Shown piece by piece: positions 44,064 to 52,725 of a DNA stretch of 64,000 nt (positions within the stretch are counted from its first letter, which is position 1; every line of letters starts with the position of its first letter). Source of the stretch: CAWAND01 sp963797485 (GTDB lineage Bacteria > Chloroflexota > Anaerolineae > Anaerolineales > E44-bin32); assembly GCA_963797485.1 (NCBI GenBank), contig CAWCPF010000003.1, forward strand, positions 1,240,001 to 1,304,000. The letters run 5' to 3'. A program made the translations under genes and the position numbers. Under the pieces are notes generated by a model, which was not told where the DNA came from, searched no databases, and saw nothing but the letters and a program-made list of their open reading frames with translations.

Positions 44064-44900
44064 ATGAAAGACCAGCTGGATCGTCTCGAAAGACAGCTTG
44101 AGCAGCTTGTCGAGGGCTCACTTTCGCGGCTGCTAGGAGCCGACTTTTCGCCGTCGGTGGTGGCGGCACAGCTCACCCAGGCCATGGAAGAAGTTGGCAA
44201 GCATGATGAAAACGGCAATCGCTATGCCCCCGACCAATATGCCTTGACTCTCAATCCCGAAGACGCCAACTTCTTGCTGAAATCCGCCCCCAACATCCAC
44301 AGCGTTCTCGGCAAAGGCTTGTTGGAAGCAGTCCGCGCCGTCGGGTACATTCTGCCGCGCCAACCCACGATCACCATCGCTGCCGATCCGACCCTGAAAC
44401 GCTGGGAAATCCGGGTCGTCGCCTGGCACAGTGGTAATCCGCTCGAGTTCACTCACCCAATGAGTCGCCAGGCCGCCATGCTGCCCGGGGATGTCCCCGA
44501 TGGGGCCTTTCTGATTGTGGACGGGAGGGGCCATTTTTCACTTGACCGGCCGGTGGTCAATATCGGCCGGCGCCTGGACAACCAGCTGATTCTGGACAAC
44601 CCGCATGTTTCCCGGACACACGCCCAGCTGCGCATCAGGGATGGCCGGTATGTGCTATTCGATCTCGGATCCACATCCGGGACCAAAGTGAACGGAACGT
44701 CCGTCAGACAGCATGTGCTCCGGCAGGGAGATGTCATCTCGATCGCCGAGATTCGGCTGGTCTATGGCGAGGATCCCAGCGGCCCTCCTGATTCGACCGA
44801 AGCCTACACGCCCCCCTTCCCGCCGCGGCCAGCCGGCGACCAGAAGACGCGCAGCGAGCGAGATCTCGACGACGACGCCGGCTCTCCGCAACAGCGATGA
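44064..44900 (+). CDS. FHA-domain protein 2 (FhaA-like)
   Basis: A 278-residue paralogue of the previous gene: DUF3662-like N-terminus (LEQLVEGSLSRLLGADFSPS) and FHA domain with VNIGRRLDNQLILDNPHVSR, THAQLRI and STSGTKVNG. In mycobacteria FhaA binds phosphorylated MviN-type and PBP partners at the division or growth zone. Its stop overlaps the ATG of the third FHA gene by four bases. Confidence 0.9.
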   Translation: MKDQLDRLERQLEQLVEGSLSRLLGADFSPSVVAAQLTQAMEEVGKHDENGNRYAPDQYALTLNPEDANFLLKSAPNIHSVLGKGLLEAVRAVGYILPRQPTITIAADPTLKRWEIRVVAWHSGNPLEFTHPMSRQAAMLPGDVPDGAFLIVDGRGHFSLDRPVVNIGRRLDNQLILDNPHVSRTHAQLRIRDGRYVLFDLGSTSGTKVNGTSVRQHVLRQGDVISIAEIRLVYGEDPSGPPDSTEAYTPPFPPRPAGDQKTRSERDLDDDAGSPQQR

Positions 44901-45355
44901 CCCCGGAAGTCGCACTGTTGATCGTCCGGATCCTGCTGGCCATCGTGCTGTATGCCTTCCTGTTTGTCGTCTTGCGAACGCAGTGGGCGGACCTGCGGAC
45001 CTCGCGGCTTCGGCAGCCAAGGGCGCCGGCCGCCCGATTGCAGGCCGTTGATGGCGAGCTGGTTGAAGGCATCTTCCCGTTGGATCAAGCCAACGAGGTC
45101 GGTCGTGCGGCTGACAACTCGATCCGGCTGGAAGACGAGACCGTTTCGGCCCACCACGCCAGGCTGATGTTTCACGCCGGCCAATGGTGGTTGGAGGACT
45201 TGGGATCGAGGAACGGGACGTCGGTCAATGGACTGAACCTCGAGGAGCCGCTGGTCGTCACCTACGGGGATGAGATCAGTTTCGGCCGAGTCCGGATGAG
45301 GCTGGAAGATGGGATTGAGAGTGCCGACACCGGAGCCTCGAGCCGCCCGGCGTGA
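44897..45355 (+). CDS. Membrane-anchored FHA-domain protein 3 (FhaB-like)
   Basis: A 152-residue protein with an N-terminal membrane helix (LLIVRILLAIVLYAFLFVVL) followed by an FHA domain (ANEVGRAADNSIRLED, SAHHARLMF, SRNGTSVNG). This is the layout of actinobacterial FhaB/FipA-interacting proteins. The start overlaps the previous stop by four bases. mtnP begins 63 bases downstream. Confidence 0.9.
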   Translation: MTPEVALLIVRILLAIVLYAFLFVVLRTQWADLRTSRLRQPRAPAARLQAVDGELVEGIFPLDQANEVGRAADNSIRLEDETVSAHHARLMFHAGQWWLEDLGSRNGTSVNGLNLEEPLVVTYGDEISFGRVRMRLEDGIESADTGASSRPA

Positions 45356-45418
45356 ACCTGGCAAGCACGCCAGGGCGAGAGTTCGACTCCAATATCGTCC
45401 CCGGGGAGGAAGGTGGTC

Positions 45419-46282
45419 ATGGGCAATGTTGAGCTCGGCGTGATCGGCGGATCGGGGCTTTACGACATGCAGGGCCTCGAGATTGAGGACCAACGGGAGG
45501 TGACCACGCCGTTCGGTAGTCCGAGCTCGCCCATCACTCTGGGGGCTCTGGATGGCCATACAGTAGCCTTCCTGGCCCGACACGGAGAAGGTCATGTCAT
45601 CCCGCCGTCGGAGATCAATTACCGGGCTAACATCTTTGCCCTCAAGCAGCTGGGGGTGCAGAGAGTGGTGTCGATCAGTGCCTGCGGCTCATTGCGGGAG
45701 GACTACGCCCCGGGCGATATCGTCATTCCTGACCAGATCTTCGACTTGACCAAACAGCGCACGAATAGCTTCTTTACCAGGGGCCTGGTGGCCCACGTAA
45801 GCGTCGCCGATCCATTCTGCCCACAGTTGTCGTCCCTGGCAGCCGACAGCGTCGAAGCCGAAGGCGGAACGGCTCACCGCGGTGGTTCGGCGATCACGAT
45901 TGAGGGCCCGCGGTTTTCGACGCGTGCCGAATTGAATGCCTTTCGGGCCTGGGGCATGTCGATCGTGGGCATGACGACCTGTCCCGAGGCCTTCCTGGCT
46001 CGCGAGGCGGAGCTGTGCTACGCCGTCATGGCCCATGTAACCGACTACGACGTATGGAGATCGACCGAAGAACCGGTGAGTGTCGAGATGGTGATGCGGA
46101 CGATAGCTGCCAACACCGAGCTCGCCCAGAACGCGATCCGTCGGCTGGTCTCCAATTTACCTATCGACCGGAGCTGTGAATGCGGCCAGGCCTTGCGCGC
46201 AGCGCTGACGACGGCCAAGAGCCACATGTCGGACGAGACGCGTGATCAACTCTCCCTCCTCGTGGATCGATATCTCGACTGA
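45419..46282 (+). CDS. mtnP: S-methyl-5'-thioadenosine phosphorylase
   Basis: This 287-residue enzyme splits methylthioadenosine with phosphate to adenine and methylthioribose-1-phosphate. Motifs of the PNP/MTAP fold are seen: GVIGGSGLYDM, LARHGEGHVIPPSEINYRAN, ISACGSLRED, TIEGPRFSTRAE and GMTTCPEAFLAREAEL. I chose ATG 45419 because GGAGGAAGG lies about seven bases upstream; GTG 45413 is possible. It sits unexpectedly inside an FHA-RodA cluster, and its end overlaps the next start by 41 bases. Confidence 0.94.
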   Translation: MGNVELGVIGGSGLYDMQGLEIEDQREVTTPFGSPSSPITLGALDGHTVAFLARHGEGHVIPPSEINYRANIFALKQLGVQRVVSISACGSLREDYAPGDIVIPDQIFDLTKQRTNSFFTRGLVAHVSVADPFCPQLSSLAADSVEAEGGTAHRGGSAITIEGPRFSTRAELNAFRAWGMSIVGMTTCPEAFLAREAELCYAVMAHVTDYDVWRSTEEPVSVEMVMRTIAANTELAQNAIRRLVSNLPIDRSCECGQALRAALTTAKSHMSDETRDQLSLLVDRYLD

Positions 46283-48918
46283 TCAGGCGGAAAGGATTAC
46301 CCGGCGCGAGGTCCGATTGTTCGGACTGGCGTTCGGGTTCCTGGCCCTCACGGCACTCGCCTTGGCGCTGGCGCCTGCCGCGCGGCAAGGTGGCTGGGGG
46401 CTGATAACCAACCGCCTGGCGCCCTTAGCCGTTGTGCCTATCTGGGGAGTCTCCGCCTGGGCGGTCCGACGAGTGGTCGTCCAGACACGGCCGGTGCGTG
46501 ACCCGCTGGTACTCCCAATCGGCTACCTGCTTTCCGGTTGGGGGACGCTGATGATCTGGCGCCTGCTTCCTGGCTTTGGGGCGAGGCAGGCAGGATGGTT
46601 CCTGGTCGGAACGGTCGTGCTCATTGAAATCCTCAGACGCCCGGCCGGCTTGGGGTGGCTGCGCAGATATCGTACGCTGTGGATGGCCGCCGCCATTCTG
46701 TTGACCGGGATGACCTTGTTGCTCGGGACCAACCCGTCGGGCGGAGAACCCCACCTGTGGCTCGGATGCTGCGGGATCTACATGCAGCCCTCAGAACCGC
46801 TCCGCCTCTTGCTGATCGTCTACTTGGCATCATTTCTGGGCGATCGCATGGCATGGCAGGCAGATCACAAAGTTCCGTGGCGGTCGTTGGCCCCGCTCTG
46901 GGTCCTGGCCGGGATATCTGTGGCGCTGGTTGTGGCGCAGCGCGACCTGGGCACGGGCATGCTTTTTGTCGGCCTGCTGGCTGTGCTGGCGTATGCCATC
47001 TTCTCTGAGTGGAAGATTTTGGCCATAGCCGGCGTCCTGGCGGGTGCCGGCGCGATAGCAGGCAGCCTGACGATTGGCGTGGTCGGCGCGCGCGTGCAGG
47101 CGTGGCTGAACCCATGGGCAGACCCTTCCGGCGGCGCCTACCAGGTGATCCAATCCCTGATCGCGTTGGCGACAGGAGGTTCCTTTGGCCGCGGTCCCGG
47201 TTTCGGATCGCCGGGATTCATCCCCGCCGCGCACACGGACTTTATCTTCACCTCAATCGTGGAGGAGTTCGGATTGGCAGGCGGCCTGGCGCTGATCGGG
47301 CTGATGGCCATTCTGGTCAGCCGAGGTTTGCCGCGCCGCCACGCGTGCCGGGAATCGTTTTGCCTTGATTCTGGCTGCGGGCGTGTCCATCGGCTTCGGA
47401 CTGCAAAGTGTATTGATCATGGGCGGCGTGGTCCGACTTCTTCCGCTTACCGGGGTCACTTTGCCATTCGTGTCATACGGCGGTTCGTCGTTGCTGACCA
47501 GCCTGGTCGGTCTGGCGTTCCTGGTTGACATATCCGCAGGCTCCCACGGCTCGGCGCGTTTCGAAACCAATTTCCTCAAGGTTCAGACCGGTTTCACGTT
47601 GGGTTGGCTGGCTCTTGCGGCCTGTCTGGGCTGGTGGACACTCGTCCAGGCGCCGGCATTGGTGCACCGGCTCGACAACCCCCGGCGCGCCGTTGCCGAA
47701 CGCTATTCTCCTCGAGGCGAGATCCTCGATCGGGCGGAGCGTGTGCTGGCCCAGACGGTCGGATCGCGCGGGGACTATCAGCGGCGCTACCCGGATGTCA
47801 GCGCCGTCCCTGTCGTCGGCTACAACTCGGCCGTGTATGGCCAAGCGGGGATTGAGGCCTCGATGGACAGCGCGCTACGCGGCGAGGCGGGCTATGAGGC
47901 TTGGACGATAGCCTGGTCGGAATGGCTGCATGGGACCCCGCCGCCGGGCTTCGACGTCCGCCTGACTCTGGATGCCAATCTGCAGGCCATGGCCATGCAG
48001 ACGCTGGCGGGGCAGGTCGGTGCCGTGGTGATGATCGATGCGCCGACCGGGCGTGTGTTGGCTCTGGCCTCGACACCGTCCTATGACCCTAACCTGCTGG
48101 ATCAAGACTGGGCGCGTTTGACTTCGGACCCCAACTCGCCACTACTCAACCGAGCCACCCAAGGCTCCTACCAGCCCGGCGCGGCCCTGACGCCTTTCGT
48201 CCTGGCCTGGGCAATTCAAACCGGGATGGCGAGGCCCTCCGATGTCGTCGAAGACGTCGGAGAACCCGTGCGCGTCGGGGAGAGCCGGCTGGAGTGTTCG
48301 CATCCCCTGCCGGTGAACGCCGCCTCCAGTCTGGGTGAGGCGCTTCGGTCGGGATGTCCCTCCCCCTTTGCGGCGCTCGGCATGGCCCTTGGCCGGGCAG
48401 GGCTGAGCGAGATGGCCACCGAATTTGGATTTGGGGACCGCCCGGCCATCCCATTGGAGGCAGTCGGAGGTTCGGTTCCCGTCCCGGCTGACGACCCCCC
48501 TGATCTGGCGGCGGTCGGACAGGCATCGTTAGTTGTCAGTCCGCTTCAATTGGCGCGGGCGCTGGCCGAGTTGATGAACAACGGGCGAATGCCCACCCTC
48601 AGCCTGGTCGACGCGCTTCGCCAACCGGGAGACGATTGGCAGTCCCTCCCCGCACAGGTATCTGGCGGACAGGGCCTGGATGCGGCCGCGGCCAACGCGA
48701 CCATCGCCGCGCTCGCGGCTTCCGGTGGCGATGGCATTGAGATGTCCGCCCGGGCCGTAACCGGATCTGAGCGGACCCCCTTGGCATGGTATCTGGGCGG
48801 TGATCGGGATCCGCAACACCCATTCGTGGTCGTGGTGGTGCTCGAAGGAGCACAGCCTCAGGCCGCCATTTCGGCAGGACGCCTGCTGCTGGGTTTGTCC
48901 GAACCCGGATCAGGTTGA
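46242..48918 (+). CDS. RodA/FtsW glycosyltransferase fused to a PBP transpeptidase domain lacking catalytic motifs (one frameshift)
   Basis: About 892 residues once one extra base near 47330-47350 is removed. The first 430 or so are a SEDS protein with about ten helices, GLNP-type NPWADPSGGAYQVIQSLIA and HTDFIFTSIVEEFG near 333 with the catalytic Asp, then LLPLTGVTLPFVSYGGSS. It then runs straight into a class-B PBP of the PbpA type: NPRRAVAERYSPRGEILDR pedestal, YPDVSAVPVVGYNS, then a transpeptidase fold. Its three active-site motifs are all replaced: YQPGAALTPF where YxPGSTFK is expected (about 642), SGCPSP for SxN (about 703), AVTGS for KTG (about 837). SEDS polymerase activity may be kept, but cross-linking should not be. 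The GTG start overlaps mtnP. Confidence 0.85.
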
Positions 48919-48951
48919 TCCCGCTCATGCGGTTTGCAGTTGGACGTTCCC

Positions 48952-48980
48952 TTGACCGGCTTTCATCTTGAGGCTAGAAT
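48952..48980 (+). promoter_or_regulatory. Promoter of the rpsP operon
   Basis: TTGACC (48952-48957), 17 bases, TAGAAT (48975-48980). A leader of about 195 bases follows before rpsP, with several GC-rich inverted stretches that could fold. I do not recognise a known ribosomal-protein leader. Confidence 0.7.
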
Positions 48981-49181
48981 GATTCCGCCTCACGGGCTGT
49001 GAAAGTTGATAACCGCCGGCCGGTTGCTGCCCTAAGGACAGCCCGATCGGCGGATTGTGTGTCACTGAAGACCCGTTCGTCGTCTGGATGCTGGTGGCCG
49101 TCCTTCCGGTTCACTCCTCTCTCCAAGACGACTGCTGGGAGACGCGTTTCGGAGTGAATCGCTAAAGGAGAAAGACCTTCC

Positions 49182-49889
49182 ATGGTTCGAATCAGGTTGC
49201 GCCGGGTTGGCGCACGCAGCCAGCCAAGCTTCCGCATCGTGGCCACAGACCGGCGCAGTCCGCGCGACGGCCGGTTTCTTGAGATCCTCGGACACTACAA
49301 CCCTCGAACGGAACCGGCGACCGTCAGTGTTGATGAAGCCCGGCTCTTTCATTGGCTCACGAACGGGGCCCAGCCGACCAACTCGGTGCGCTCGGCTCTC
49401 AACCGCCTCGGGACCTGGGACCGATGGTCCCGCTTCAAGGCCGGCGAAGACCTGGAGAGTTTGATGGCGGAGGCCAAGGCAGCCGTCGTCGAGGTTGATC
49501 CACGCACACGCCGGGACGACTTCAGCCGAGCCCGCCCTTCCAAGAAGACCCGCGCCAAAGAGAGCGCGCCCGAGGCCGCCGAGCCCGAGCCGGCCGCCGC
49601 CGAAGCGACGCCCATGGAGGCCGAGCCCGAGCCCGAAGCTGCTCCGGCGACTGAAGCCGAAGCCAAGACCATAAGCGCGGTCGAGGCCGAGACTGAGGCC
49701 CCTCCGGAAGCTGAGACCCCGGTTGAGACGCAGGCGGCGGCAGAAGAGACCGGCGAGGCCGTGGCCGAGGTCGAGGCGGAAGATCGGGCGCAAGTGTCCG
49801 GCCAGGCCGACGAGGCCGTGGCCGAGGTCGAGGCGGAAGAAAAGGCGCAAGAGTCCAGCGAGGCTGAAGAGCCGACCGAAGAAGCCTGA
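49182..49889 (+). CDS. rpsP: 30S ribosomal protein S16 with long acidic C-terminal tail
   Basis: Residues 1-85 are ordinary S16 (VRIRLRRVGARSQPSFRIV, GRFLEILGHYNPRTEP, GAQPTNSVRSAL). From about 90 to 235 the protein continues as a Glu/Ala/Pro-rich, low-complexity tail (EAAEPEPAAAEA and the like), so it is nearly three times the usual 80-90 residues. The tail contains a 19-residue tandem repeat. AAAGGAGAAAG lies upstream of the ATG. First gene of rpsP-khpA-rimM. Confidence 0.93.
   Translation: MVRIRLRRVGARSQPSFRIVATDRRSPRDGRFLEILGHYNPRTEPATVSVDEARLFHWLTNGAQPTNSVRSALNRLGTWDRWSRFKAGEDLESLMAEAKAAVVEVDPRTRRDDFSRARPSKKTRAKESAPEAAEPEPAAAEATPMEAEPEPEAAPATEAEAKTISAVEAETEAPPEAETPVETQAAAEETGEAVAEVEAEDRAQVSGQADEAVAEVEAEEKAQESSEAEEPTEEA
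49755..49868 (+). repeat. Two 57-bp tandem repeats in the rpsP tail
   Basis: Units 49755-49811 and 49812-49868 share their first 30 or so bases exactly and encode EAVAEVEAE followed by a variable part. The unit length is a multiple of three, so expansion keeps the frame. Confidence 0.75.
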
Positions 49890-49996
49890 AAGCCGGAGCC
49901 AGGCATGGCGTCCTAAGGGCGCCGGAGATGCCTGCGACGGTTTTGAACATCATGGAACGCCCGAACCCCGAAAGACCGCAGGAGGTCGGGTAGGGT

Positions 49997-50224
49997 ATGC
50001 AGGAACTAATCGAGTACATAGCGCGCTCGCTCGTCGATGATCCGACCCAGGTCGAAGTGACCTCGCGGATGGAGCGTGGCCGCGTTCGGTTTGAACTCGT
50101 GGTCTCGGACGAGGACAAGGGACGGGTGATCGGGCGTGGCGGGCAGGTGGCCAATGCCATCCGAGCACTGCTGAGAGTGGCTGCCAGCCAAGAAGGTACG
50201 CGCGCAACACTCGACATTACCTAG
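49997..50224 (+). CDS. khpA: KH-domain RNA-binding protein KhpA
   Basis: A 75-residue single KH protein with the GRGG loop inside KGRVIGRGGQVANAIRALL. KhpA/KhpB bind RNA and influence cell length in Gram-positives. GGAGGTCGGG lies upstream. It is in the conserved rpsP-khpA-rimM order. Confidence 0.93.
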   Translation: MQELIEYIARSLVDDPTQVEVTSRMERGRVRFELVVSDEDKGRVIGRGGQVANAIRALLRVAASQEGTRATLDIT

Positions 50225-50228
50225 CTCA

Positions 50229-50840
50229 ATGACATCTGGACCCGAAGGCATGACGAACCGAAGCCGCGCCCGGCAGCTGCCCAAATATCTGGCTGCGGGG
50301 CGCGTTGTTCGTCCCCATGGCGTTCGAGGCGAAGTGCTCCTCGAGGCCTCCGTCGATCTGGCCGGCAACCTGGAAGCCGGCGCCGCCGTCTATCTTGGCC
50401 GTGCCCACCGGCGTGCGGTCATACAAACCATTCGTCCCCATCAAGACCGATACATTGTCCATTTTGACGGCTCATCCGACCGCGGCGATGCCGAAGCCAT
50501 GCGAGGTCTGTCAGTCTTCATACCGTCGCAAGGCGCCGAGCCGCTGGATGAGGGGGCTTACTACTATTGGGAAATCCTCGGCCTTGAAGTCTTCGCCGAC
50601 GCGGATGAACATTTGGGCCGGGTCACCCGAATCATCGAGACGGGAGCCAATGATGTCTATGTGGTCAGCCAGGAAGGCGGCGGCGAGCTGCTGATTCCCG
50701 CCATCGCCTCCGTCATCCTGGATGTCGATCTGGAACATGGACGGCTGCGAGTTAAGCTGATCCCGGGCCTGCGCGAAATCTCAGGCGTGACGGGGCGCCG
50801 CATGCCCAAGACTTCGATCCATGCCACTTGGGGCGCTTGA
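50229..50840 (+). CDS. rimM: Ribosome maturation factor RimM
   Basis: A 203-residue RimM: N-terminal RVVRPHGVRGEVLLEA, the FIPSQGAEPLDEGAYYYWEI middle and a PRC-barrel end (EGGGELLIPAIASVILDVD). It assists 30S assembly through S19. ATG 50250 is an alternative start. trmD and rplS, its usual followers, are absent; a promoter for pyrG overlaps its stop codon. Confidence 0.93.
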   Translation: MTSGPEGMTNRSRARQLPKYLAAGRVVRPHGVRGEVLLEASVDLAGNLEAGAAVYLGRAHRRAVIQTIRPHQDRYIVHFDGSSDRGDAEAMRGLSVFIPSQGAEPLDEGAYYYWEILGLEVFADADEHLGRVTRIIETGANDVYVVSQEGGGELLIPAIASVILDVDLEHGRLRVKLIPGLREISGVTGRRMPKTSIHATWGA

Positions 50841-50866
50841 CGCCACAAGAATCCATGTGCTAGACT
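50837..50866 (+). promoter_or_regulatory. Promoter of pyrG
   Basis: TTGACG (50837-50842), 18 bases, TAGACT (50861-50866). The -35 overlaps the rimM stop. The transcript would begin near 50873 with a leader of about 105 bases. Confidence 0.6.
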
Positions 50867-50912
50867 TTCTTATGCACCCAATCGAACCCTATGATCGAGT
50901 ACGACGCTGGAC

Positions 50913-50939
50913 GCGCCGGCGACCTAATCGGGCCGGCGC
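50913..50939 (+). promoter_or_regulatory. Attenuator-like hairpin in the pyrG leader
   Basis: GCGCCGGC (50913-50920) pairs perfectly with GCCGGCGC (50932-50939) around an 11-base loop, followed by TTCGTCTTTAT. This resembles a leader terminator before a pyrimidine gene, as in pyrG attenuation of Firmicutes, but the initial G-run that governs CTP-sensing slippage is not evident. Confidence 0.5.
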
Positions 50940-50979
50940 TTCGTCTTTATAAGCCGACAGCACGGAGGCATGGTGCGAG

Positions 50980-52632
50980 ATGACCAAGTACATTTTTGTA
51001 ACCGGCGGTGTCGTCAGCTCGGTCGGCAAGGGTGTGGCCACCGCGGCCATCGGCCGACTGCTGAAGGAGCGCGGCTTCAAGGTCGCAGTTCAAAAACTCG
51101 ACCCGTACATCAATGTCGACCCAGGCACCATAAGTCCCTATCAGCACGGCGAAGTGTTCGTCCTGGATGACGGGGCCGAGACGGATCTCGATCTGGGCCA
51201 TTACGAGCAATTCATCGACGCCAGCCTGAGCCGGGTCTGCAACGTCACCACCGGCCAGATCTATTCCGAGGTCATCGCCCAGGAACGGCGCGGCGACTTC
51301 CTGGGAGGCACGATCCAGGTTGTTCCCCACATCACCAATGAAATCAAGCGACGCATCGGGCTGGTTCCACGCACGACCAATGCTGAAATCGTATTGATCG
51401 AGGTAGGCGGCACGGTGGGTGATATTGAGTCGCTGCCGTTCCTCGAGGCTCTGCGGCAAATGCGTACCGACGTGGGCCGCGACAACACGCTGTATGTACA
51501 CGTGACCTGGCTGCCGCACATCGGCGCCACCGATGAACTCAAGACCAAGCCCACACAGCACTCGGTCCGAGAACTGCGGGGCATCGGCCTCTCACCTGAC
51601 GTCATCATCGCCCGGTCGGATGAGCCGGTCGGAGAAGAGCTCCGTTCCAAGATCGCGTTGTTTTGCGACGTTGAGCCGCGGGCCGTCGTCCCACTGACCA
51701 CCTCGACGGTCCTGTATGAGGTGCCTCTGATTCTAGAACGAGAGGGGTTGGGCGATTTCTTGGTGGATCGAATGGGGCTGGTCGCCACCCGAAAGCCCGA
51801 CTGGGCAGCCTGGGAAGCCCTGGTGGACCGTGAGCGCCACGCTCGCCCAAAGGTCCGCATCGCTTTGGTCGGGAAGTATGTGGAATTGCAGGATGCGTAC
51901 ATGAGTGTTCGTGAAGCGCTTCGGCATGCCTCGCTCGAAGTCGGGGTGGATGCCGAAATCCTGTGGCTTCACTCTGCCGAGCTCGAGAAGGGCAAAGGCT
52001 GGGACGAGCTTGAAACCGCCGATGGCATCATTGTTCCGGGCGGCTTTGGCTCGAGAGGCATTGAAGGCAAGATTGCTGCGGCCCGCTACGCTCGCGAGCA
52101 CGCCATCCCCTACTTGGGTTTGTGCCTGGGGATGCAGGTGATGGTGATCGAATTCGCTCGCCACATCCTGGATACCGAAGATGCGAATTCGACCGAGTTC
52201 GATCGCAGTACGCCCCATCCGGTCATCGACCTGATGCCCGATCAGAAGGACATTGGTGACCTGGGCGGCACGATGCGCCTGGGCTTGTATCCCTGCTGCC
52301 TGGTGCCTGGCACCAGGACGGCGGGAGCGTACGGCCAACCCCAGGTGGAAGAGCGACACCGCCATCGATTTGAGTTCAACAACACCTACCGGGAACTGTT
52401 CGCGGACCGCGGCATGGTCTTCTCGGGTTTGTCGCCGGACGGCCGCCTGGTTGAGATCGCCGAGCTGCGTGACCATCCCTTCATGGTGGGCAGCCAGTTT
52501 CACCCCGAGTTCTTGTCTCGGCCGGATCGCCCCCATCCGCTCTTCTTGGCCTTCGTGCACGCCGTCGCGGCACGGGTAGGCAAGCTGGAAACGGCGCCTC
52601 CAATGGCGGCCGCCGCCAATCGATCGAACTGA
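50980..52632 (+). CDS. pyrG: CTP synthase
   Basis: A 550-residue enzyme converting UTP to CTP with glutamine. The synthase half starts KYIFVTGGVVSSVGKGVA with its P-loop, and has LDPYINVDPGTI and HITNEIKRRI. The GATase half shows GGFGSRGIEGKI, the nucleophile Cys in LGLCLGMQ near residue 381 and the His-Glu in SQFHPEFLSRP. ATG 50980 has a GGAGG about 13 bases away, so initiation may be weak or structured. Confidence 0.97.
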   Translation: MTKYIFVTGGVVSSVGKGVATAAIGRLLKERGFKVAVQKLDPYINVDPGTISPYQHGEVFVLDDGAETDLDLGHYEQFIDASLSRVCNVTTGQIYSEVIAQERRGDFLGGTIQVVPHITNEIKRRIGLVPRTTNAEIVLIEVGGTVGDIESLPFLEALRQMRTDVGRDNTLYVHVTWLPHIGATDELKTKPTQHSVRELRGIGLSPDVIIARSDEPVGEELRSKIALFCDVEPRAVVPLTTSTVLYEVPLILEREGLGDFLVDRMGLVATRKPDWAAWEALVDRERHARPKVRIALVGKYVELQDAYMSVREALRHASLEVGVDAEILWLHSAELEKGKGWDELETADGIIVPGGFGSRGIEGKIAAARYAREHAIPYLGLCLGMQVMVIEFARHILDTEDANSTEFDRSTPHPVIDLMPDQKDIGDLGGTMRLGLYPCCLVPGTRTAGAYGQPQVEERHRHRFEFNNTYRELFADRGMVFSGLSPDGRLVEIAELRDHPFMVGSQFHPEFLSRPDRPHPLFLAFVHAVAARVGKLETAPPMAAAANRSN

Positions 52633-52667
52633 CCCCGCTCGTCAGGGGGTCTCAATGAGCATGAAAA

Positions 52668-52694
52668 AAGGCGGCGCCGCTTGGGCGCCGCCTT
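52668..52694 (-). terminator. Terminator of the leftward asp23-coaD operon
   Basis: An 11-bp stem (52668-52678 with 52684-52694) between the convergent pyrG and coiled-coil genes. Read leftward it is followed directly by TTTTTTC; read rightward it has no T-run, so pyrG may use it only as a barrier. Confidence 0.85.
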
Positions 52695-52725
52695 GTGCTA
52701 TGGCTGGCTGAGCCGACCGGGTCGG

